DNA of 61,064 nucleotides from Bacillota bacterium (lineage in GTDB: Bacteria > Macinerneyibacteriota > Macinerneyibacteria > Macinerneyibacteriales > DSCS01). Where the stretch lies: assembly GCA_011048995.1 (NCBI GenBank), contig DSCS01000015.1, positions 1-61,064 on the forward strand, read 5' to 3'. A program made the translations under genes and the position numbers. The notes under the pieces were generated by a model that saw only the letters and a list, made by a program, of their open reading frames with translations, was not told the DNA's origin and ran no database searches. Below, piece by piece: positions 18,155-31,367 of the stretch (positions are counted from its first letter, which is position 1; each line of letters opens with the position of its first letter).

Positions 18155-18185
18155 ACACAGCCTTTCTCTGAGCCTGCCGGCTCAA

Positions 18186-19901
18186 TCAGATCAGGTTCTT
18201 TGTATAGAGTTTATGATAAAACCCTTCTTTTTGCAACAGGATTTCATGTGTCCCCTCTTCGACCAAACATCCCTTGTTCAAAACAATGATTTTATCGACA
18301 TGACGCACTGTTGAAAGCCTGTGCGCGATAATAATCGTTGTGCGGTCCCGGCTCAACTTAAACATGGCGTCCTGGATCAGGCTTTCGGATTCATTATCCA
18401 GCGAAGACGTGGCTTCGTCAAAGATCAGAAGAGGCGGGTTTTTGAGAAAAACACGGGCAATTGAGATCCGCTGTTTCTGGCCGCCGGAGAGTTTGACCCC
18501 GCGCTCTCCCACATAAGTATCAAACCCGTCAGGCAATGTCATAATAAACTCATAAATATTCGCATACCGGGCAGCTTCGATCATCTGTTCTTCAGTTGCA
18601 AGGGGCTTTCCATACATGATGTTTTCACGGATAGTCCCATCAAAAAGGAAGATGTTCTGCTGAACGAGGCCGATATTTTCCCGGAGAAAACGTTGCTTCA
18701 AATCCATGATATCATGGCCGTCTATGGTGATTTTCCCTTTTTGAGGCTCATAAAACCGGGGGATCAAAGAAACGATGGTGCTTTTTCCGGCACCGGATTC
18801 TCCCACAATAGCCACAGACTCACCCTTTTTCACGGTAAAATCGATATCTTTCAGAATCCACTCCGGCGAAGAACTGTATTTGAACCATACCTTTTGTACT
18901 TCGATCCTCCCGGCCACGGAGTGAAAAGTGCGGGCATGGGGCCGGTCCTCGATATCCGGATCGATGTCCATAATCTCCACAAAACGCTCAAAGGAGGCTG
19001 CCCCTTGATGAAATTGCTCGGTAAAATTCATGAGTCTCTGTATGGGGTTCAGAATAATGTTCACATAAAGAATGAAGGCCACAATATCAGACGGCGTTAT
19101 CTGTCCCCGTAGATAAAGCCAGGCTCCTCCGGCAATGACTGTCAGATAATACATATCGGAAAGAAAATGAAACCCGGAATAAAAAATCCCCATGATGGTA
19201 TACATCTTCTCTTTGGCAAATTTAAAGAGGGTATTGACATTTTCAAATTTTTCTATCTCCAGGTCTTCGTTGGCATAAGATTTGACTTCCCGGATACCCT
19301 GGACAGAATTCTCCACAGCGCTGTTAATATCAGCGATTTTTCTACGGACACGCCGAAACCCCTGGCGCATTTTTCCCCCGTAGCGAATACCCCACAGCAT
19401 CATGAAAGGAAGAGGAATAAACGCAATCAAAGCTAAGAGAGGATTAAATTTGATCATAAAATAAAAAGAGCCCACGATGAGAAAGAAAGAAAGAATCAGG
19501 TCTTCAGGGGCATGATGGGCCACCTCGGCAATAGTATTCAGGTCATTAGAGATCCTGGACATGATGTGGCCGGTTTTTGTGTTATCGAAATAGTTAAAGG
19601 AAAGTTTTTGAATATGGCGAAAAATATCTTCCCGCATATCGTATTCCATGCGGACCCCCAGGATATGCCCCCATTTCATACGGATAAATTCAAAGACCAT
19701 CTTGACAAGATAGATCAAAACCATGACCAGAAAAAGGGAAATGATAGCCTGAATATTTTTTTCCGGGATATGTGTATTCAATAATGTCCTGACCATAGAC
19801 GGGATGAGAATGGCCAACACAGAAGAAAGCAAGGCTACACCCATATCAATGAAAAAGAGAACTTTATGGGGTTTGTAATAACTGATAAAGCGTTTGAGCA
19901 T
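18186..19901 (-). CDS. MsbA-like ABC exporter half-transporter
   Basis: 571 residues. Six membrane segments occupy about 15-310. The nucleotide-binding domain follows with Walker A GESGAGKST, Q-loop VQQN, signature LSGGQKQR, Walker B LLIFDEATSSLD and the H-loop AHRLST. The fusion of one membrane domain and one ATPase domain is the type IV exporter pattern that includes lipid A flippase MsbA. LptD and a sugar aminotransferase nearby make lipid or LPS export plausible, but drug or peptide export is possible. ATG 19901 is chosen over 19919 because GGAGG lies just before it and the longer start would be at or before the transcript start. Confidence 0.88.
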   Translation of the reverse strand: MLKRFISYYKPHKVLFFIDMGVALLSSVLAILIPSMVRTLLNTHIPEKNIQAIISLFLVMVLIYLVKMVFEFIRMKWGHILGVRMEYDMREDIFRHIQKLSFNYFDNTKTGHIMSRISNDLNTIAEVAHHAPEDLILSFFLIVGSFYFMIKFNPLLALIAFIPLPFMMLWGIRYGGKMRQGFRRVRRKIADINSAVENSVQGIREVKSYANEDLEIEKFENVNTLFKFAKEKMYTIMGIFYSGFHFLSDMYYLTVIAGGAWLYLRGQITPSDIVAFILYVNIILNPIQRLMNFTEQFHQGAASFERFVEIMDIDPDIEDRPHARTFHSVAGRIEVQKVWFKYSSSPEWILKDIDFTVKKGESVAIVGESGAGKSTIVSLIPRFYEPQKGKITIDGHDIMDLKQRFLRENIGLVQQNIFLFDGTIRENIMYGKPLATEEQMIEAARYANIYEFIMTLPDGFDTYVGERGVKLSGGQKQRISIARVFLKNPPLLIFDEATSSLDNESESLIQDAMFKLSRDRTTIIIAHRLSTVRHVDKIIVLNKGCLVEEGTHEILLQKEGFYHKLYTKNLI

Positions 19902-19917
19902 AGAAACCTCCGGAATC

Positions 19918-19945
19918 ATAATAACTTCGGTTAACGAAATGTCAA
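19918..19945 (-). promoter_or_regulatory. sigma70-type promoter for the ABC exporter
   Basis: Minus strand TTGACA (19945-19940), 16 bp, TATTAT (19923-19918). The -35 box overlaps the 3' end of the upstream pseudouridine synthase. Confidence 0.65.
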
Positions 19946-20808
19946 CGCTTTTTCTCTCCGTCAGAGAAAAGCATCTCTTCTAAACATTTACGGGGAAGCG
20001 TGATACGCATTTTTTCCCCGGTAAGAGGATGAACAAAGGAATAAGAAAAACAGATAAGGCCTAAAGGCCCTTTATAAGGGCTCCCGTAACGGCTGTCCCC
20101 CCAGAGGGGGGCAAGGTAACGTGCAAAATGTTTTCGGATCTGATGGGTCCGCCCTGTACGGGGAAAAACGAAAAACACGTCCTTTTCGCCGCAACGTCCA
20201 TGATAACGCAGCCGGGTCTCTGCCGGCTTCTCTTTACCGTTCCATTCCAGGGTATCCGTAATTCTCAAAGAGAGCGGCGGAACCTCCAGGGCGGGAGTCA
20301 CCGCAAGATAAGCTTTTGAGACCTTCTTTTCCCGAAACAAAGCATGAAGGGATGCTTCCGCCTTTTTTCCCCGCGACAAGAGAAGAAGCCCCCGGGTAGG
20401 CCTGTCCAGCCTGTTGATGACAGAGACGGTTATTGTTTCATTTTTTTCTCTCCGTCTCACATATTCCCGGGCCCCGTAGGCCAGGCATTCAACCTGAGAA
20501 TAAGGAGTAGGGTGGCTGGCCAGGCCGGCTTCCTTATAAACCACCAGGAGAACATCATCTTCATAGATCACAAACTCTTCAGGCAACTCATAGGGATACG
20601 CCGGGTGGAGAGGCTTATTGATTTTCAGGGTCTCTTCCGTAATAAGCAGCGCCGGATCGGTCAGTCTTTTATTCTCTTCGACATTCCAGACACTTCCGCC
20701 CCGGATCAGGGCTTCGGCTTCCTGTTCATCAGTGTTAAGATATTTTTGAATCACTTCGCTCAACATCTCCTGGCTGCCTTTTTTGAGCTTAATGAAATAC
20801 CGTTTCAT
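19942..20808 (-). CDS. RluA-family pseudouridine synthase
   Basis: 288 residues. An S4-like N-terminal region (about 10-60) precedes the catalytic domain with NRLDRPTRGLLLLSR, where the Asp of RLD is the catalytic residue, and the C-terminal GRTHQIRKHF. These are the two RluA-family signatures. It isomerises uridine in rRNA or tRNA, but the target base cannot be assigned. Its start overlaps the upstream methyltransferase stop by 4 bp. Confidence 0.9.
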   Translation of the reverse strand: MKRYFIKLKKGSQEMLSEVIQKYLNTDEQEAEALIRGGSVWNVEENKRLTDPALLITEETLKINKPLHPAYPYELPEEFVIYEDDVLLVVYKEAGLASHPTPYSQVECLAYGAREYVRRREKNETITVSVINRLDRPTRGLLLLSRGKKAEASLHALFREKKVSKAYLAVTPALEVPPLSLRITDTLEWNGKEKPAETRLRYHGRCGEKDVFFVFPRTGRTHQIRKHFARYLAPLWGDSRYGSPYKGPLGLICFSYSFVHPLTGEKMRITLPRKCLEEMLFSDGEKKR

Positions 20809-21464
20809 CTTTTTTTCCTCATCAGGAAACCGTAAAGGCCTTTTTCATAAAAAAGAGCCTCCTCTTCCATTTCATCCGGCAATGATTCCCGTATCAGTGC
20901 AGGAGTCGCAAAAAACCACGCGCCCTTTTGAGTCCTGCCTTTATAATGCTGAAGAAAAGAAAGCTGCCTGCTTCTATTCAATCCGAAAAGAAGAGGATTC
21001 GTAACAGAAAGAAGAAGAACGCCTCCCGGAAAAAGCTTTCGGCTTAACCGTTTCAGGACAAAGGCGACATCCCCGGCATTCCGGCAAAACCCCAAAGAAT
21101 TCCCGAAAAATGTAACAGTATCGAAACAGGGTGTTTCTTCTTTCTCTTTTAACAGATCTTCTGTCTCATAATGACGGCAGCCTCGTTCACGCCCGATGAG
21201 TTTCATTACGAGACTGGCGTCAAGACAGACGACCTTATGATTTTTGCCTTGAAGATAAAGGGCAATGCGTCCCGGCCCGGCGGCGGCATCACAGATCTTC
21301 CCTTGGGCCGCATTTAACAGCGCTTTTTCAACGGGATGAAAGTCTTTGTACCTTTTAAAATAATAAGCAAGGTCTTCAGGATGTCTCTTTTTTCCTATTT
21401 GGATGGAAAACAGGGCAAAAGATCCTTGATGAATATCCAGGAAGGCTTCTTCAATAAGATCCAT
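20805..21464 (-). CDS. class I SAM-dependent methyltransferase
   Basis: 219 residues. Motif I is DAAAGPGRIALYL at about 58-70, with the acidic motif II VVCLDAS and a motif IV-like TFFGNSLGF. Substrate unknown; the fold suggests a small-molecule type. It overlaps hflX upstream by 14 bp and the pseudouridine synthase downstream by 4 bp, so an RNA-related target is possible but only from context. Confidence 0.8.
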   Translation of the reverse strand: MDLIEEAFLDIHQGSFALFSIQIGKKRHPEDLAYYFKRYKDFHPVEKALLNAAQGKICDAAAGPGRIALYLQGKNHKVVCLDASLVMKLIGRERGCRHYETEDLLKEKEETPCFDTVTFFGNSLGFCRNAGDVAFVLKRLSRKLFPGGVLLLSVTNPLLFGLNRSRQLSFLQHYKGRTQKGAWFFATPALIRESLPDEMEEEALFYEKGLYGFLMRKKR

Positions 21465-22540
21465 GGCCCTTATTGCCCGCCCGAAGGGCTATGGACTCTT
21501 TAAGCTCCTCTATGTTCTTCTTTTCCAAGACGGAGATAAAAAGAGCATCTTCCGACTGTTTGAATTGACTTTCCAATGCACTCAATTCCTCATCGGTTAG
21601 CAGGTCACATTTATTAAAGGCGCGCAGACGCGGCTTGTCCCCGGCTCCCAGCTCGCGGAGCACCTGGTCCACGACATCCATTTTTTGCCGATAAACGGGG
21701 GATGAAATATCCACGACTTCTAAAATAAGATCCGAATAAAGAAGCTCTTCCAATGTCGACTTAAAGGACGCTACCAGATGATGGGGAAGGTTTCGTATAA
21801 AACCTACAGTATCAGAGAGAAGGACTTCCCCTGTCCCCGGGAAAAAAACCTTCTTCACGGTCGTGTCCAAGGTCGCAAATAGTTTGTTCTCAACATAAAG
21901 AGGCTTGCCGCAAAGCAGACTTAACAGAGAAGATTTCCCTGCATTGGTATATCCGACAATAGAGACTTTGAAGGCTCTGCTCCGGCCTTTGCGCTGCGTG
22001 CCCCTTATTTTTTCAATATGGAGGAGTTTTTTCTTCAAAGCGGCGATACGCCTGGTAATGGCTCTCCGGTCCGTCTCAAGCTGAGTCTCTCCCGGGCCCC
22101 TGAAATTAAACCCCCCCTGCTGGCCTGTTAAATGAGGCCAAAGATTTCTTAAGCGGGGAAGGAGATACTCTAACTCAGCTAATTCGACCTGAAGCCTGGC
22201 TTCACGGGTCTGCGCATGCCGGGCAAAGATCTCCAGGATCAGCTCTTCTCTGTCCATAACTGTCCGTCCGAAATCTTCCTCTAAATTGCGTTGCTGCACA
22301 GGAGAAAGAAAAGAATCCACGATGATGGTCGTGATCTCCGGGGTCTGCTCCAGAAAAGCCGCGATCTCTTCGATCTTTCCCCGGCCAAAATAATGGCCCG
22401 GGTCAGGATGTTCCCGTTTTTGAGTAAAAACATCAACGACACGCCCTCCCCGAGTCTCGATGAGAGCTGTCATCTCATCAATCCTTTCTTCCGGATCAAC
22501 CTCATCGCGCGGTGTTATCATAGACAGAAGGAGACAGGGC

Positions 22541-22554
<14 letters not shown>
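21451..22554 (-). CDS. hflX: ribosome-associated GTPase HflX
   Basis: 367 residues. The N-terminal HflX domain carries DPGHYFGRGK and a linker with GGFNFRGPGETQLE; the G domain has GYTNAGKSS at about 202-210, DTVGFI and NKCD. In other bacteria HflX splits stalled 70S ribosomes and is involved in stress survival. Its N-terminus overlaps the end of the M1 peptidase gene by 14 bp. Confidence 0.95.
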
Positions 22555-26318
<3,764 letters not shown>

Positions 26319-26330
26319 TTATATGAAAAA

Positions 26331-26403
<73 letters not shown>

Positions 26404-26414
26404 TTATGAGGAAT

Positions 26415-26442
26415 AGTATAGGAAAGAGCGGGTTGTTGTCAA
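26415..26442 (-). promoter_or_regulatory. strong sigma70-type promoter for tRNA-Gly/guaB
   Basis: Minus strand TTGACA (26442-26437), 16 bp, TATACT (26420-26415). The transcript would start about 4 nt before the mature tRNA 5' end. Confidence 0.7.
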
Positions 26443-26485
26443 GATAATTTCAAGGCTTTCGGCCAATCCTCTTCGCGAAAAACCC

Positions 26486-26514
26486 TTTAAACAGGGTAAA
26501 GAATCCCTTATAAT
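26486..26514 (+). promoter_or_regulatory. promoter with consensus -10 box before a small ORF
   Basis: TTTAAA (26486-26491), 17 bp, TATAAT (26509-26514). The predicted start coincides with ATG 26520. Confidence 0.5.
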
Positions 26515-26519
26515 CAAAT

Positions 26520-26825
26520 ATGGACAAAAAACAGAAACTCCCTTCACACGGAGAGACCATTCAGTATTGCCTCAACAGCCTCGCATCCTATCAAGATGGA
26601 AGTGAAGCTTTTACGTTATTAAGGGTATTATACAAAATGGAAGAGGAAATCAACGAAAGAAATTCTGAATTCTTTTCCAAACGTCCTCTTCTCTCGGGAG
26701 AAATCCAGCTTTGCTCTCTTCTCGTCGGCATTGAAAATACGGGGGCTCTCCCCTCGGGGTTCCGGCAATACCTGGACACCCGGCGGCCCTATCTTCCCCG
26801 GCCGCCGGATGAACATTCCCTATAA
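26520..26825 (+). CDS. hypothetical protein, likely leaderless
   Basis: 101 residues, not recognised. Predicted mostly helical in the first half (KMEEEINERNSEF), with a Pro/Arg-rich tail. It is the only plus-strand gene between two minus-strand operons. It has no Shine-Dalgarno, but a consensus TATAAT ends five bases before the ATG. Codon use resembles neighbours. Its 3' end overlaps the convergent TlpA-like gene by 6 bp. A non-coding transcript from the same promoter is the main alternative. Confidence 0.5.
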   Translation: MDKKQKLPSHGETIQYCLNSLASYQDGSEAFTLLRVLYKMEEEINERNSEFFSKRPLLSGEIQLCSLLVGIENTGALPSGFRQYLDTRRPYLPRPPDEHSL

Positions 26826-27329
26826 GTACTGCAAAAGAACCTGTTCAAAGGTCTCTTTGTCGCGAAGGCCGATGAACTTAGCGACGACTTTCCCGTCTCT
26901 TCCGATGATAAAAGAGGTCGGAATCCCCTTAAGCCCTCCGAATAGCTCCACAACACGCATCTCTTTGTCTTTGTAGAGGACGGGGTAGTTGATTTTATTA
27001 GCGCGAGAATACTCCCTGGCGTCACGAAGAGAATCGTCCAAAGAGATCCCGATTATTTCCAGGCCCCTCTCTCCATATTCGTCTTTCAATTCAATAAAAT
27101 CGGGGATCTCTTTTTTACATGGACCACACCAGGTCGCCCAGAAATTCACAATAAGGACTTTTCCTTTATAGTCCAGAAGATCATGCTCTATTCCGTCAAG
27201 GTCTTTAAGCACGATACCGGGGAGTTCCGATAAGCCGAACGACCCTTTTCCGCCGGGAGACGCTGTTTCTTTTTGCCCGCATCCCCACAGCATCGCTGCA
27301 AGGATAAGAATAAGCCATAGTCGTTTCAT
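26820..27329 (-). CDS. TlpA/ResA-like thioredoxin-fold lipoprotein
   Basis: 169 residues. The signal ends in a lipobox-like LWGC at about 14-17, so it is probably lipid-anchored. The thioredoxin fold has FWATWCGPCKKE at about 68-79 (active site WCGPC) and the cis-Pro in GIPTSF. It should reduce periplasmic disulfides, for instance in cytochrome c or penicillin-binding proteins. It ends the PBP1A-rpiB-glyA operon, 9 bp after the unknown gene. Confidence 0.9.
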   Translation of the reverse strand: MKRLWLILILAAMLWGCGQKETASPGGKGSFGLSELPGIVLKDLDGIEHDLLDYKGKVLIVNFWATWCGPCKKEIPDFIELKDEYGERGLEIIGISLDDSLRDAREYSRANKINYPVLYKDKEMRVVELFGGLKGIPTSFIIGRDGKVVAKFIGLRDKETFEQVLLQYL

Positions 27330-27338
27330 ATTCCTCCT

Positions 27339-28679
27339 TTATGTTTCAAATTGCACAAAATAAACCCTGTTCTTTTTGCAATACCGCCACACTTTTTCAT
27401 TCCACAATTCAGGGTCAAAGGCCAGCTCCACAGAAAAGCCCTCAGACGCGACCTCAGTTCCCTTGAAGTTTTCCAATGTCCGGCTTCCGTTAAACAAAAC
27501 GATCCGGATCATATCATTATCCAAAGCGCGGTGAAGATATTCTAAAAGTAAAGGATCATAAGCCGGGTCATCCCTGTCGATATAAAGAGCCATATAGACA
27601 CGGCGTCCCTGAAGAAGCCGGACCAGATAAAAATATTCTGTATATTTACGGTAAAAACGATTGACAGCATCAGCCATACGGTCCAAAATCTCCAGTTTAT
27701 CAGAATAACTCTTTTCATCCAGGCAGGATACAGAGAACTCCGCATTATAACAGGATGGATAAACGGGAAACCCGCTTTCATCTTTGGAAAACAGAGAATA
27801 ATTTTCATGGGAAACAAAAGTGAAGCCTCGAACCCCTTCCTGCCAGGGGATAAATGCTTCTCCGGAAAGAATGCGCCGGACATCCTGATGGCTATTGTCT
27901 GTGCGGTAAAGGACTTTGTTCTCACCGGGAAAGGCGTCATAATGAGCCCGTGTATAAAAAATATTCAACAATGCCAGTTCCCGCAACTCGCGTTCCCCTG
28001 ATGCTCCGGGCTCAAAATGGTCCAAGCGGTCCACACGGAAAAAGGATGGCTTCCGTCTGCGAAGAAGCCCCTCCTCCTCCAAAGAGTGAAGGCCTTTGTC
28101 CATAAAGACATGATTATATAAATAGACATTGACGATTTCATTAAAATAATCTCCCGTTTGGAAAGGGGAGTATCGGGAATAGATGGCCAGGATCTCATCT
28201 AAAGGAAAAGAAAGACGCTCGGAAGAGCTAAAACCCAAACCTATGGCCCGAAGCTGCTCTCTGCAGAGTTGCTCCAGCGTTTCCGGAAGAATCTCCCTTA
28301 AGCCCGCCAAAAAAAGATGCTCCAGAGCCTTGTCCAGGCGATGCGCCAGGCTTTTACTCACAGGCTCAGGCAATCCCGGAAAGCGCCGGGAGACAAAGGC
28401 CTCCAGCCAGATAATATCGACATCCTGGCCTCCCACAAAAAGGCGTTCGCCTTTTATTTCAGGCAGAAGCCGCTCTAAAAGAGTCTCCATATCCTCTTCC
28501 CGGATCAGTCCCTGCTCTTTTCTGCTTTGAATATAATAAGCTAAGACCCGGATCAAATCTTCAAGGTCGTCCGGGCGGATAGTATGATGCTTCTCCCGGA
28601 CTTTTTTTCGCAAAAAGGCCGTTGTCAGTTCTTTGATCTCTCCATCGACAGCCTTATAAAAAATGCTTCCGGCAAGCAT
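27339..28679 (-). CDS. conserved-looking protein of unknown function in the nrdR operon
   Basis: 446 residues, soluble, no signal or membrane segment, no motif I recognise. The first 90 residues are helical and highly charged. The middle has an HxxRxD-like stretch and many aromatic residues. The last 130 residues look like an alpha/beta unit (strands YMALYID, IRIVLFNG, VYFVQFE). ATG 28679 is chosen over 28697 because it lies one base past the nrdR stop with AAGGGA upstream. The tight coupling to nrdR suggests a role with nucleotide metabolism, but this is only context. Confidence 0.75.
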   Translation of the reverse strand: MLAGSIFYKAVDGEIKELTTAFLRKKVREKHHTIRPDDLEDLIRVLAYYIQSRKEQGLIREEDMETLLERLLPEIKGERLFVGGQDVDIIWLEAFVSRRFPGLPEPVSKSLAHRLDKALEHLFLAGLREILPETLEQLCREQLRAIGLGFSSSERLSFPLDEILAIYSRYSPFQTGDYFNEIVNVYLYNHVFMDKGLHSLEEEGLLRRRKPSFFRVDRLDHFEPGASGERELRELALLNIFYTRAHYDAFPGENKVLYRTDNSHQDVRRILSGEAFIPWQEGVRGFTFVSHENYSLFSKDESGFPVYPSCYNAEFSVSCLDEKSYSDKLEILDRMADAVNRFYRKYTEYFYLVRLLQGRRVYMALYIDRDDPAYDPLLLEYLHRALDNDMIRIVLFNGSRTLENFKGTEVASEGFSVELAFDPELWNEKVWRYCKKNRVYFVQFET

Positions 28680-28680
28680 A

Positions 28681-29139
28681 TTATCCCTTGTTCTCAAGAT
28701 ATTCTTTCAACTCTTTGATAAAATCATTCGGATCCTTAAACTCCCGATAAACCGATGCAAAGCGGACATAGGCGACAATATCGAGTTTTCTCAGTTTCTC
28801 CATGACCCTCTCTCCGATAGCCGAAGAGGCGACTTCTCCGGCTTCGCATCGGTAGAGCTCACTTTCAATGGCATCGATCAGGCCCTCGACTTCTGACTCG
28901 GAAATCGGCCTTTTCTCTAAAGCCTTCCGTATCCCCCGCTCCAGTTTTGAACGGTCATAATCCTCGCGCCGCCCGTCTTTTTTCGTAATATGGGGTAATA
29001 TCTCCACGACAGTCTCATACGTTGTAAACCGCTTTCCGCATTGTAGACATTCTCTGCGGCGGCGGATCGCTTTATCGTTCTGAGCAGGCCGTGAATTCAC
29101 CACCCGACTGTCCCCGAAACCGCAATGAGGGCATTTCAT
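28681..29139 (-). CDS. nrdR: transcriptional repressor NrdR
   Basis: 152 residues. An N-terminal zinc ribbon (CPHC at 3-6 and CLQC at about 31-34, with the RRRREC basic patch) binds NrdR boxes. An ATP-cone from about 49 senses ATP and dATP. It represses ribonucleotide reductase genes when dATP is high. It overlaps the dCMP deaminase stop by 4 bp. Confidence 0.96.
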   Translation of the reverse strand: MKCPHCGFGDSRVVNSRPAQNDKAIRRRRECLQCGKRFTTYETVVEILPHITKKDGRREDYDRSKLERGIRKALEKRPISESEVEGLIDAIESELYRCEAGEVASSAIGERVMEKLRKLDIVAYVRFASVYREFKDPNDFIKELKEYLENKG

Positions 29140-29585
29140 TCCGATCCTTTTCTGAGGCGTATACCGGCCTCTTTCAAAAGCGATTTCGCAAGTTCATCGG
29201 GATAATCTTCTAAATAGCATATTTCTTCAATCCCGGCATTGATCAGCAGCTTTGCACAGACAACACAGGGATGATGCGTCACATAAATCATGGACCCGTT
29301 CACAGAGATCCCGAATTTTGCCGCCTGGACAAGGGCGTTCTGTTCGGCATGAATTCCCCGGCATATCTCCTGTCGTTCTCCGGACGGGATTTTTAATTCC
29401 TCGCGCAGGCAACCCACATCCAGGCAATGGGGCAGCCCCGAAGGTGCCCCGTTATATCCTGTTGCCAAAATCCTTTTCTCTTTGACAATGACAGCCCCGA
29501 CATCCCGCCGCAAACATGTGCTCCGCGTCGCGACCAACCGGGTTATCTGAAAGAAATAGTGATCCCAATCCGGACGGGTTTTCAT
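29136..29585 (-). CDS. dCMP deaminase (ComEB-like)
   Basis: 149 residues of the cytidine/deoxycytidylate deaminase family. Zinc site: HAEQNA (His ligand and catalytic Glu) and HHPCVVCAK (two Cys ligands). It converts dCMP to dUMP for thymidylate synthesis. ATG 29585 shares its A with the glyA stop (TGATG) and follows GGAG. The order glyA-comEB-nrdR links one-carbon supply with dTMP synthesis. Confidence 0.92.
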   Translation of the reverse strand: MKTRPDWDHYFFQITRLVATRSTCLRRDVGAVIVKEKRILATGYNGAPSGLPHCLDVGCLREELKIPSGERQEICRGIHAEQNALVQAAKFGISVNGSMIYVTHHPCVVCAKLLINAGIEEICYLEDYPDELAKSLLKEAGIRLRKGSE

Positions 29586-30889
29586 CAATTCTCCAACTTA
29601 TACTGGTACAGGGGATACGCATCGCAAAGAATCCTGACATCTCCTTTGACCCGATTCAGGATCCCTTCATCTCCCTCAGAGCGAAGGACTTCATCGATGA
29701 AACGCGCGACATCCCCCATCTGCTCTTCTTTCATTCCCCGTGACGTCAAAGCCGGCGTCCCCAGACGGATGCCGCTGGTTACAAAGGGGCTTTTTTTATC
29801 AAAGGGGATCGTATTCTTATTGACTGTGATTTCCGCTTTTCCCAATAGGTTTTGTGCTTTTTTCCCGCTCATGTCCAATGAGGCCAGAACATCCACAAGC
29901 ATGAGATGATTATCCGTACCCCCGGAGACTAAACGGTATCCTTTCTCCATAAGGGCTTCCGCCAGGGCTTTGGCGTTTTTTACAACCTGTGACTGATATT
30001 CCTTAAAATCATCTTCCAGCGCTTCCTTAAAAGCAACCGCTTTGCCGGCAATCACATGCATCAGAGGGCCCCCCTGAATGCCGGGGAAGACTTTCATGTC
30101 GATTTCTTTAGACCACTCTTTCGTGCAAAGGATCATTCCTCCCCGGGGGCCTCTGAGGGTTTTGTGTGTCGTCGTTGTCACAAAATCCGCGTAAGGAACC
30201 GGGTTCGGATGAAGTCCGGCGGCGACAAGTCCGGCAATATGCGCCATATCCACCATTATTTTAGCGCCGGTTTCCCGGGCTATTTCCTGAAATGCTTTAA
30301 AATCAATGATCCTGGGGTAGGCACTGGCTCCCACAATGATGAGTTTGGGGTTTGCTTTTTTCGCAATCTCTCTGACAGCATCATAATCCAATGTCTCTGT
30401 CTTCTCATCAACACCGTAGGGGACAATATTATAAAACAAACCACTGAAGTTGACCGGGCTGCCGTGGGTCAGGTGGCCACCGTGAGCAAGGTCCATTCCT
30501 AAAACAGTATCTCCGGGTTGAACCACAGAGTAGTAGACGGCCATATTCGCCTGTGAGCCGGAATGAGGTTGAACATTTGCATGATCCGCCCCAAAAAGAG
30601 CGACGGCACGCTCCATGGCGAGTTTTTCCGCCTTGTCCACGATTTCGCACCCTCCGTAATAGCGGCCGTTCCTTGAAAAATCCCTTTCCAGAGGAGCATC
30701 TTTTGAGCGGAAATAGGGATAACCTTCTGCATACTTATTGGTCATCACTGAACCGACAGCCTCCATTACCGCCTCAGAAACAAAATTTTCTGAAGCGATC
30801 AACTCCAATCCGTATGTCTGCCGCCGAGTCTCCTCCTCCATAAGCCGGCTGATCTCGGGATCGACATTGTTCAATTTTCTGTTAAGCAT
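29585..30889 (-). CDS. glyA: serine hydroxymethyltransferase
   Basis: 434 residues. PLP enzyme making glycine and methylene-THF from serine. Signatures: ELIASENF near the N-terminus, YAEGYP, and the PLP lysine in [14 protein letters not shown] at about 220-233. ATG 30889 is chosen over 30916 because GGAGGCGCT directly precedes it. It follows rpiB by 19 bp. Confidence 0.97.
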   Translation of the reverse strand: MLNRKLNNVDPEISRLMEEETRRQTYGLELIASENFVSEAVMEAVGSVMTNKYAEGYPYFRSKDAPLERDFSRNGRYYGGCEIVDKAEKLAMERAVALFGADHANVQPHSGSQANMAVYYSVVQPGDTVLGMDLAHGGHLTHGSPVNFSGLFYNIVPYGVDEKTETLDYDAVREIAKKANPKLIIVGASAYPRIIDFKAFQEIARETGAKIMVDMAHIAGLVAAGLHPNPVPYADFVTTTTHKTLRGPRGGMILCTKEWSKEIDMKVFPGIQGGPLMHVIAGKAVAFKEALEDDFKEYQSQVVKNAKALAEALMEKGYRLVSGGTDNHLMLVDVLASLDMSGKKAQNLLGKAEITVNKNTIPFDKKSPFVTSGIRLGTPALTSRGMKEEQMGDVARFIDEVLRSEGDEGILNRVKGDVRILCDAYPLYQYKLEN

Positions 30890-30908
30890 AGCGCCTCCTC
30901 TTTTGTCT

Positions 30909-31355
30909 TTATTCACAACAATTCTCCCATTGACTTATCTTACCGATGCGCCGCTGATGGCGTCCGCCTTCGAAGACGGTTGTAAAGAAATTCTCCAATA
31001 TCTGCGGCAATTCCCTCTCTTCGGTAAAATCTGCAGAAAGGACAAGAACATGCGCATCATTATGAAGCCGTGCCAACAATGCCGCCTTGGCACTGCAGCA
31101 GAGTGCCGCTCGGATCCCGGGATATTTGTTCGCTGCTATTGACATTCCGATTCCCGTACCGCAAATGAGGATTCCTTTTTGTGCTTTTCCTTCTGTGATT
31201 TTACGGCATACTTTCTCTGCAAAATCGGGATAATCAACACTCTCTTCATTAAAGGGCCCTAAATCGCTGATATCCCATCCCTTTTTCTGAAAGATGCAAC
31301 GGATCTTCTCTTTGAGTAAAAGGCCCCGATGATCGCTGGCCATAACAATATCCAT
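30909..31355 (-). CDS. rpiB: ribose-5-phosphate isomerase B (RpiB/LacAB family)
   Basis: 148 residues. SDHRG at about 7-11 with the phosphate-binding His/Arg, [12 protein letters not shown] with the catalytic loop, and a Cys (LICGTG) as general base. It interconverts ribulose-5-P and ribose-5-P for nucleotide synthesis. Neighbour glyA is its usual partner in many genomes. Confidence 0.94.
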   Translation of the reverse strand: MDIVMASDHRGLLLKEKIRCIFQKKGWDISDLGPFNEESVDYPDFAEKVCRKITEGKAQKGILICGTGIGMSIAANKYPGIRAALCCSAKAALLARLHNDAHVLVLSADFTEERELPQILENFFTTVFEGGRHQRRIGKISQWENCCE

Positions 31356-31367
31356 GTCCGCTCCTCC

